Origin: Bedellia somnulentella
Taxonomy: Eukaryota; Arthropoda; Insecta; Lepidoptera; Bedelliidae
Reading direction: 5' to 3'
Length of the DNA: 64,000 nt
Assembly: GCA_963576735.1 (NCBI GenBank)
Contig: OY755183.1
Span: 12,667,213-12,731,212, forward strand
Made by a program: the position numbers and the translations under genes. This document shows positions 57,701-64,000 of the stretch, piece after piece (position 1 is the stretch's first letter; the number at the start of each line of letters is the position of its first letter). The notes beneath the pieces are model-generated. The model searched no databases. It had not been told where the DNA came from and was given only the letters and a program-made list of their open reading frames with translations.

Positions 57701-60700
57701 AATAGAAAAATACATTGATAAAGTTAATAAGATATTTTACGAGTTAGAAAGTTTTGTAGTGTCCAAATGGTACAATTTATGCAAAAATCTGGCTAATTTT
57801 TTTCAGGACTTTTAGCCGTGAGTCTATTTATGTATGTAAATATAGAAACTTATCTAAACCAACAACTCCAACAAAAGGAAGGCTGTGTTTGACACGTGAT
57901 AGATGACCACTTACGACAAGGACTGTTTAAGTGAGGAGTGACAGAATCATCAGTACATCAAATGGTGTTAATAATCAAAATGCAAAGTCAAGTCCACTAG
58001 GGTTATTTATAGATTTTACAACACTTTTACACACAGTACGTATTTTTATTAAAGAAATAACGAGGAACAGATTAAATTTACTTAATGAAAACTAATAAGT
58101 GTCGTTTTTCGGTTCTATAATTTTTATAGCAATAGTTTCAAGTAACATTTTAAAATCAACTAGAAAAGAAAAATTAACTCTACTGAACTCAAGAAAACGT
58201 TTAATAAGCCTATTAATAAAGATATTCTCATCAAATTTAAGTAACATCCATACTAATATTATAAATGGGAAAGTGAGTTTGTTTGTTTGTTTGTTCCGCT
58301 TTCACGCCGTAAATACTGAACCGATTGCTTTGAAATTTTTCAGACGTGTAGTTAGAAGTCTAAATTAAATAATAGGGTACTTTTTATCCCGGAAAAAATA
58401 TGTTCCCATGGGAAATCAAAAATATTGTTTGCTTACTAAATGCATTGGAGATGGCGCTGTGCATCGTTTAAAACAACGTAAAATATTGTAAACTAATATA
58501 AAAATCAAAATTTAGAAGCTTAATGGTACGGTAATGGATACCCGAAAATAAGGAACTACCGAGGGATGATATACTATTTTTTTATCGTATACATTTTTTT
58601 TTACATCTACTTATATTGCAAACGAATATTAACATGTAAATTTAGAAGCTAAATGAAACGACGACGATTCCTTGAAACTAAGGAATCCGCAAGAGTTCTC
58701 ATAGGAACATCAAAAAACCTTAACTCATATATGGCTCAAAATATTGCAGCGATTATTTTTATCATCGATGGAATTCACATCAGACACTTTGTTAATGTTC
58801 ACTTTGGAAGGATGAAGGGGTTTCATCAATTTAAATGACAAATTTGTTTATCAATAGTAAGACTAATATGAAATAAAGCGTAATAAAAATTTGACACCGC
58901 CCCGGTAACGTCTCCGTGGCGTAGCGGTATAACTAACTACTATGAATATTTAATTAGAACTATTATGAATCAATCGTCCCGGGTTCGTATCTCAGGTAAT
59001 TCAAGCTTTTTGTAAAAAAATGTTTTGTTAGCTTAAAATAACACTATATATAATAATAACAAGCACTATCCCTTCAATTTAGCGATTATTTTGGAAGGAG
59101 ATCCACCACTAATCATCCCTATATTGCCGAGCAATCGCTGCAAGCTCTCCCACTATCACCAACGGTCAGTGTAAGTAAGGGGCAGCACCGGGCCGTCGCC
59201 GCAGCGCCAAACTACTATCCGTATCTGTACTTACTAAAGATATTCTCATTTCTGAACATAAAAACTTGCTATATTTGTTTCATGATTCTTATGAACAATT
59301 AAAAAGGAATTTTTGGAACTCAACCCCTAACGGGTTGATATAGCAAATGAAAGTTAATATAGAGTTTTTTTACATTTTATAATAAAACTTGGTGCGATTG
59401 AATTTATGAAATCCATCTATCAATCATTCATGAATATATGCTAACAACCATAAATTCCATAAAAGGGTAACCATAGCTTCGGAGATTCTTCATCCAATTT
59501 TGGAAATATATTGATAAAAGATAGGTTAATAAAGGTTGTTAGTGATGGGTCACAAACTGCATCGCCCAACAATCACTTAAAAAGCCTCAATGTCCTTTAT
59601 GTCATTTACAATGCCCGCGGGATTATAAATATAAAAAACAGAAGTTGAGATAGTGTTTCGGTATTTTGGTATTATGTAAACTGGATGCAAAAAATGAAGT
59701 CCACGCGGACGAAGTCGCGGGGCAAAAAGCTAGTAAAATATAAAGAAAGAAGAAAGAAAGAAAGAAAAGAAAATATAAATAACTTCTTAAAATATATAAT
59801 CGACCAAAATCACATAACAAGAAAGCAAAAATTTATCTTTATTTGATTGATAGAAAAAAAATACAAAACTTTTCAGCAAGTACCTTAAGTTATCTAGAGC
59901 AAAAATAAAAATCCTGACAACGCATGCCTTAAAAAAAAAATGTTCTAATCATAAACCATATTTGGTTCATATATAATAAAATTGCGCATACTTTATTTTT
60001 TATTAAAAGGGCTCAAATTTTCGCGAGAGGCGCGTGTGACCTCTTTCCCAAAATATGGGTGACATAGATACAGAGGTTGCTTACTTGCCTTGACCTATTT
60101 CTTGCGGGTCTAGACCTATAGCGCGCTTGACTTCATCGATTTCCTTGAAAGCCTACTTTAAATTTTTACCATTTTTACTAAGGCTATTTTCTCTTTGTTC
60201 GTGAGAAAGTCTTACTAAAGTTGATGGTTATCATAGCGGTAACATGCAAAGTGGCTCGGAAAATGGAGTAGGTAAAATTATGGGAAGTACGGAGTTATGG
60301 TTTATTAAATACATTACTTATGGCAATAAGGGAAAAAAGTTGTAAGCGAGAAGAATTAGGAACGCACTGAAATTATTGGCACGAAAGAAAAATTTATGTA
60401 AGTCATAAATAAAAGATGTTATTAAAGGAAAGAAAAATTTCGACACTGACACTGTAGCTCAGTTGGCAGAGCGACGGGGGCGTATACCCGAAGGTCGCGG
60501 GTTCGAACCCCGCCAGTGTCGAAATTTTTCTTTTTTCTTTTCTTTCCTTTAATAACATCTTTTATTTATGAGTAATAATCCCCACATGAGGAATTCATGT
60601 CAAAAAACATTAAATTAATTTATGTAAGGTTTAGTAACTAGCTGCCATTATTCATTAAAGTTAATGCAGTACAGAGTCCTTCTAGAATAGCAGTGTTCCA

Positions 60701-63223
60701 CAATTTCGTTTAGATGCAAGATAAAGGAACTAAGGGTGCTGGGGTTATTTTTCTAAGATATTGATAGGCTAAGTATTAGTACCTCTGCCAACCCTTTCGG
60801 GGATATTCAGCGTGAACGTATGGGTTGAGTTATTGGTAGGCAAAGGCAATACGATTGGGATACTATTGCAAACAATCTTTGAATCTAGCAATACCTTTTG
60901 GAAATACATACGGGCGATAAATCGATTCAGCAGTTTTTGCTTTCTCAACTTAATGAACGCATAGAGAGGATGGATGAAAATAAAGTAGCTAAAGAGATAT
61001 ATAGAGCCAATGTGGATGGGATTGTTAATAGAGGACGGCCTCGTAAAACGTTTCTAGACCAAACAGAAAACGTTCTTATAAAGGCGGGGGTCCGAAGTGA
61101 GAAGAATAAAATAGCATGCATGAGAAGAATAATGAATGTATGGGAAGCAAGAAAGGTTTGTCAAGATCGCACTAAGTGGCAAACGATAGTCTCTGCCTAC
61201 CCCAATTGGAATAATGGGCGTGAGTATAAGTAAGTAAGTAACTTAATGAAGAATACAGAACATATTAAATAATGAGTTATTTGGATTTAATGGTCTGTTT
61301 CTGCAGTATTCTTATCCGAAAACCCTGATATCCCTTTTGTACAATGGGTTTACGTCGATACGTTTTTGTGCTAAGAGGATACTATTTATTTAATAGAATG
61401 AAAATAAAATATTAATTCTAAGTTTAGGACTTTTGATTTCAGGATGAGAAATCAAGAAATATGTTTAAGTAACTTGGAAAATAAATGTCTACAGTAAATT
61501 AAAAAAAAAACATAAAACTCAAGAACAAGTTAAGCAGAAAGGACTCAACCCACAAAAAGTCAATTTCGAGATGGAAACAAATAAACAGTTTGCGTACACT
61601 TTAGATTTGCACTACTTTATGGATTCAACCATCAGCAATACATTCTCATACTTGATTCAATTTCGGCCGGTAGAGTCCTTTCTGCTTAGCTACGTGCAAT
61701 TGTAAAAAAAAGAAAAAAAAAAGGTTATATATGAAATGTGTTTATCTCGGAATAAATAATAAAAGTTATAAAGTAATTTAAGTTAGTTGATTTTATGGGT
61801 TTGTAGGATGAGAATTGACAGCTCCGCATGGGTAGTATTTATCAAATGTCTTTGGTGTCTTGGTCAATGCTTTGCCCTTATGAAATTTTGCGTGATGATA
61901 TAATAGTCTATATTTTTCTTCTAAAGATTGGAGAATCTATATTTAGAAAAAATATCTACCGATCGATGAAATAGTTTATTAATATCGGTTGCAAGGTACT
62001 CAAGTCCGCATTTATAATATTTAATATTATTGGAGTATGGGTGTAAAGATAGATATATTGATTGTATTTTATTTACAAAAGGATAGTTTTACCATCCTTC
62101 TAATCGACGTGTTCTTCTATCTATTTTATTGTCTTGGGCAGCTTGAGATTGCCCCTGATAACTTTAGGAAGCGACACGGTGGTCTTTGTTTATACAAGCT
62201 ACCAAGGAACATGGGAACTATCTTCTTCTCAGTATATTAAAATGCAGTATCATCCTCCTTATTGAGAGTAAATATTTGAGGCTTCAAGTGATCTTCAAAT
62301 AAGCGGAATTGGAAGATAAACATGTTCTTTCGAGACCCATATTAACACATGGGTATATTACTTTTATAGCTTATAATATGAAAATAAGCTGCCAATACTT
62401 TAATACATAGTTATAAAAGTAAAACCAAAACTATTTTATCTTTTCAGCTTATTCAGTAATTTTTTAAATAAATACGTGATTTTACTCGCTGATACCTAAA
62501 ATATGTTTAGGTATCTGCAAATAATTAAGAAAACAACTAAATATATTCAAGACAATACATGACTTTTACTATGGGGTAGCGAGACCTTGAAACACAAAAA
62601 AGCCACGGTCACTTTTAGCAGTAAAGAAAGTAATTGTAAAGTCGTCGATAATTGATAATGTGTTTCAATCCACCTAACGATCACTTCAATAGCTCCACAC
62701 ACACCCGCAGTCCCATCACACGACACTCACAGCCAACTTTTTAAATCATACATACATACATACATACATATACTCACGGCTATAAATCCCTAGAAGGGGT
62801 AGCCAGAGCTAAGGAATTAGAAATTCCTCAGCCACATTTGGAAAATTGAGTGGGGAAAGGATGGTAAAGTAAAGGTTGCTGGTGATGGGTCTCCAGCCGC
62901 ATCGCCCAAAAATCCCTTAAAAGCCCCAATACCGTTAGTCGCCTCTTACGTACACCCATCGGTAGAAACGGGGTAGTTCTATTCTAAGCCGACACTACAC
63001 GGCAAAAAGTTTTTAAATCAATTAAGGGTAAAAATAAACTAATGCCCAAAATGGGAGATATCAACGAGGCAGCTCTATTCAGGATACTTACTTTATGTTC
63101 ATCAAACTTGAGCACAAACTCGAGTATCTCCGCAAACTGTTTGACCAGCGCCTGCTGCTGCTCCAGGTGCTGGGTGGGACTCATCCCGCCGCCGACCAGG
63201 GAACCCAGCAGTCTGGGGACCAC
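48796..63223 (-). CDS. CYRI: CYRI/FAM49, Rac1-binding regulator of Scar/WAVE (5' end outside window)
   Basis: Three exons on the minus strand: 63223-63092, 53494-53217 and 49060-48796 (stop), joined in frame by GT..AG introns of 9.6 and 4.2 kb. They encode the last ~224 residues of a ~324-residue family; the first ~100 lie beyond base 64000. CYRI proteins bind active Rac1 at the plasma membrane and restrain the Scar/WAVE complex, limiting lamellipodia. Conserved blocks: [38 protein letters not shown] (the Arg pair implicated in Rac1 binding in mammals), [33 protein letters not shown] and [13 protein letters not shown]. The Drosophila equivalent is a single CYRI gene. Large introns carry most of the repeats of the right half of the window. 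Confidence 0.92.
50145..50235 (-). mobile_element. LINE 3'-tail fragment, minus strand
   Basis: CATACTCACGCCATTGGGAT at the left and GGTAGGCAAAGACTATCGATC at the right are the reverse complement of the LINE tail at 61170-61230, with ~45 bp of unrelated sequence in between. Confidence 0.5.
50636..50878 (+). repeat. Family R repeat in CYRI intron
   Basis: Near-consensus copy from TGTGTAGTGTCGGCTTAGAA to GTGAGTATATGTGTGTATG, antisense to CYRI. Confidence 0.75.
51535..51893 (+). mobile_element. Full-length SINE S1, reference copy
   Basis: The tRNA-like head (A box region AGTGGGTAGAACA, B box GTTCAAATCC) is followed by the complete body and the 3' end CCTCTGCCAACCCCCTCGGG, then GTGAACGTTTATG and an ATGTT-rich tail. 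About 360 bp. The other S1 copies (10665, 21533, 34080, 35036, 36298, 36660, 37275, 55105 and 60762) are truncated or interrupted versions. Confidence 0.8.
51900..53216. other. CYRI intron sequence, nothing recognised
   Basis: Apart from a small second S1 scrap at 51925-52000 (GAGGAAACCCACGTGGC), no repeat family, exon or structural element was recognised. Confidence 0.4.
54283..54486 (-). repeat. Family R repeat, diverged
   Basis: Minus-strand copy recognised by CACTTTTGAAAGTCAAG, TCTCCAACCGCATTGCCC and ATGGGGTAGTGCTATTC. It lacks the tail end. Confidence 0.6.
55105..55262 (-). mobile_element. SINE S1 3' fragment, degraded
   Basis: The order CCGAAGGGGTGGCAGAGGTA, AAATCACGTGACAT and GGCCGTTTTGTACAAA.ACACTGTGACATG follows the minus-strand S1, with several deletions. 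Confidence 0.55.
55313..55350. repeat. 15-bp perfect hairpin, 8-nt loop
   Basis: TAACTTGACCAGCTC (55313-55327) pairs exactly with 55336-55350 around TATGTGCT. It lies directly beyond the S1 fragment in the CYRI intron. No role is evident. Confidence 0.75.
55360..57200. other. CYRI intron sequence, nothing recognised
   Basis: No repeat family, exon or regulatory structure was recognised. ORFs at 57117-56872 and 57329-57114 show no conserved motif. Confidence 0.4.
57210..57700 (-). repeat. Family R repeat interrupted by a solo LTR
   Basis: The left part (57225-57339, GGGGTAGCCAGAGCTTTAGAG to ACCGGTGATAGG) and right part (57604-57700, ATAGGTTTCCAACCACATGG onward) join exactly at the LTR target duplication and restore the consensus. 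Confidence 0.75.
57340..57603. mobile_element. Solo LTR (264 bp) with 5-bp target duplication
   Basis: The ends are inverted (TGTAAGC...GCTTACA) with the canonical TG..CA, flanked on both sides by ATAGG (57335-57339 and 57604-57608). An AATAAA-type signal lies at ~57536. No internal retrotransposon sequence remains, so it arose by LTR-LTR recombination. The short LTR fits Copia best, but Gypsy or BEL are possible. Confidence 0.8.
58247..59733 (+). mobile_element. Nonautonomous Helitron with exact ends (1487 bp)
   Basis: It starts TCCATACTAATATTATAAAT (58247) and ends in a GC-rich hairpin (CGCGGACGAAGTCGCG) followed by AAAAAGCTAG (59733). The host bases are A at 58246 and T at 59734, the AT target without duplication. 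Inside are a tRNA-like segment (~58910-59005, split by ~40 bp) and a degraded family R repeat (~59430-59620). No Rep/helicase coding sequence is present. Its 3' ~610 bp equal the copy at 19045-19646. Confidence 0.85.
59735..60400. other. CYRI intron sequence; AAAG microsatellite
   Basis: An AAAG-type microsatellite lies at 59744-59772. Nothing else is recognised in this stretch. Confidence 0.4.
60407..60620 (+). repeat. tRNA-like repeat inside a snapback
   Basis: A tRNA-like core (60448-60520, same sequence as the copies at 35812 and 36140) is followed by the family tail (to ~60618). It is preceded by an inverted copy of the first part of that tail: 60407-60446 mirrors 60515-60567. RNA from it could fold into a long stem with the tRNA-like part in the loop. 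Acceptor and T arms are perfect and the anticodon arm is defective. Confidence 0.7.
60762..60815 (+). mobile_element. SINE S1 3' end scrap
   Basis: Only the last ~50 bp of S1 (TACCTCTGCCAACCCTTTCGG to GTGAACGTA) are present. Confidence 0.6.
60898..61240 (+). pseudogene. LINE ORF2 C-terminal fragment
   Basis: The 111-codon open stretch (with a non-ATG start) contains [14 protein letters not shown]...[11 protein letters not shown] and [28 protein letters not shown], the C-terminal tail that I recognise from abundant lepidopteran LINE polyproteins. It is followed by the element's 3' end (CCCCAATTGGAATAATGGGC) and a GTAA/GTAT simple tail. It is 5'-truncated, the usual fate of LINE insertions, and is the longest member here of the family whose tails are at 11319, 12985, 13180, 14700 and 50145. 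Confidence 0.65.
61245..62745. other. CYRI intron sequence, nothing recognised
   Basis: No repeat family, exon or structured element was recognised. Small ORFs such as 62037-62240 have no family features. Confidence 0.4.
62750..62999 (-). repeat. Family R repeat, near-consensus
   Basis: It begins with five CATA units (the tail) and CTCACGGCTATAAATCCC and ends with TCTAAGCCGACACTACACGG. It is sense to CYRI and ends about 90 bp downstream of the 63092-63223 exon. Confidence 0.8.
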
Positions 63224-63300
63224 CTGCGGACAATTTAGAAATGTAGGTGAGAATGTATCACTTTTATATGCAAGAGGTAGTTTGTGTGTGTGTTGACTTG

Positions 63301-63458
63301 GGGCTGATTACGTATCTTTAGCGACCACAATTGAGTCGCACGTTGCAATATTGTCGCTGTCAAAAGTGTCAAATCGCATACAAATTTATGACATTGACAG
63401 CGACAATCGTGCAACTTGCGACACAATCGTCGGTCGCAAAAGTTACGTAGTCAGGGGG
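63301..63458. mobile_element. Foldback MITE M4, copy 2
   Basis: Terminal GGGCTGATTACGTATC and CTTACGTAGTCAGGGGGC-like ends are inverted, as are GCGACCACAATTG and CAATCGTCGGTCGC and the central TGTCGCTGTC and GACAGCGACA. Same family as 10309-10462. It starts 78 bp upstream (in gene sense) of the CYRI exon at 63223. Confidence 0.7.
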
Positions 63459-63603
63459 CTGATCACGATTATAGAGGCCAAATCTGGGTAGACTTTGATT
63501 GGAATGATATTGAATAGGTTAAAAATGTATAATGAATCTTAATAAATTACTACTACTACTACTCATGTGGGTTTAGAAAAGACAGAGGTGTACGAGTAAC
63601 GAC

Positions 63604-63732
63604 TGATTTCTGAATTGAGTATTCCAGCTGAGAACAACTTAAGTATCGTGCTGTCGCATTAAAATCTTAACAACTGAATGAGACAAAACAATACTTAAGT
63701 CGTTCTCAGCTTGAATACTCAATTCAGAAATC
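63604..63732. repeat. 129-bp foldback element
   Basis: Arms starting GATTTCTGAATTGAGTATTC (63604) and ending with the exact inverse pair over ~42 bp each with few mismatches, around a ~45-bp centre. No second copy is seen in the window. Confidence 0.65.
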
Positions 63733-63814
63733 GGGCGTAAGTCTGCTTCAGGCTCCTAGTCTCGAATAAACTCTCGTGTAGATCACAAGTACTATTAAAG
63801 TAAGATACTTTACT

Positions 63815-63991
63815 TATACCCACGGGTTAAAATATCAAAAGACGGGTAGCCAGAAACTCAGATCAAAATTAAAAATTCTACAAACATTTTTTGGATCTAG
63901 AGCGCATCTCTAAACAAATATTAAAAAGCCCAAACCCACCTCTTATGATATCCGCGATAAGAAATGGGTTAGTTAGTCGACACTACACAGC
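63815..63991 (-). repeat. Family R repeat, diverged
   Basis: Recognised by CGGGTAGCCAGA and TTAGTCGACACTACACAGC on the plus strand with a ~60-bp internal deletion. Confidence 0.5.
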
Positions 63992-64000
63992 TAAAAAATT

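Noticed and set aside
1..64000. CRISPR arrays, operons or phage/defence systems
   Set aside because: The window is eukaryotic; tandem units are a LINE-tail minisatellite and a repeat duplication, not spacer arrays.

Overview
The window is nuclear DNA of an insect, almost certainly a moth or butterfly (Lepidoptera). The evidence is: AT-rich sequence; single genes spread over several kb in short exons with GT..AG introns; Helitrons of the type that starts TC..ACTAATATTATAA and ends in CTAG; tRNA-derived SINEs; and several interspersed repeat families I recognise from lepidopteran genomes. No prokaryotic or viral gene set is present.

Host genes, left to right: an intronless mTERF-family mitochondrial protein (6291-7859, +); DRC3, the LRR subunit of the nexin-dynein regulatory complex, rebuilt here from nine exons (11197-18737, +); ECI1, mitochondrial enoyl-CoA delta-isomerase (four coding exons, 22863-19961, -), convergent with DRC3; CNEP1R1, the regulatory subunit of the nuclear envelope phosphatase that controls lipin (four exons, 24092-34406, +), divergent from ECI1; and the C-terminal two thirds of CYRI/FAM49, a Rac1-binding regulator of the Scar/WAVE complex (three exons, 63223-48796, -), whose 5' end lies beyond the right edge. 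All rebuilt exons join in frame with consensus splice sites and match family lengths. A possible orphan terminal exon lies at 46524-46688. These genes are unrelated in function; there is no operon-like system.

Most of the rest is transposable-element sequence, often nested. Intron 2 of CNEP1R1 carries a structurally intact, sense-oriented CR1/Jockey-superfamily LINE (about 26.6-31.9 kb) with open ORF1 (coiled coil plus FP25K-like domain) and ORF2 (endonuclease plus reverse transcriptase). A 129-codon ORF bridges the two, overlapping ORF1 by ATGA and ORF2 by 11 nt. Three remnants of THAP/P-type DNA transposons are present: two near-identical internally deleted copies (4.0-5.4 and 40.7-42.1 kb) and a degenerate one (37.6-39.1 kb). 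There are at least three Helitrons with clean ends, a solo LTR with a 5-bp target duplication, several foldback MITEs, about ten copies of one tRNA SINE and more than a dozen copies of a ~250-bp repeat ending in TATG repeats.

I found no convincing new biological system. The items most worth a second look are the coupled three-ORF layout of the LINE, the promoter-like TGACA clusters shared by host promoters and the LINE 5' UTR, the long palindromes in introns, and the nested insertions whose empty sites can be reconstructed exactly.
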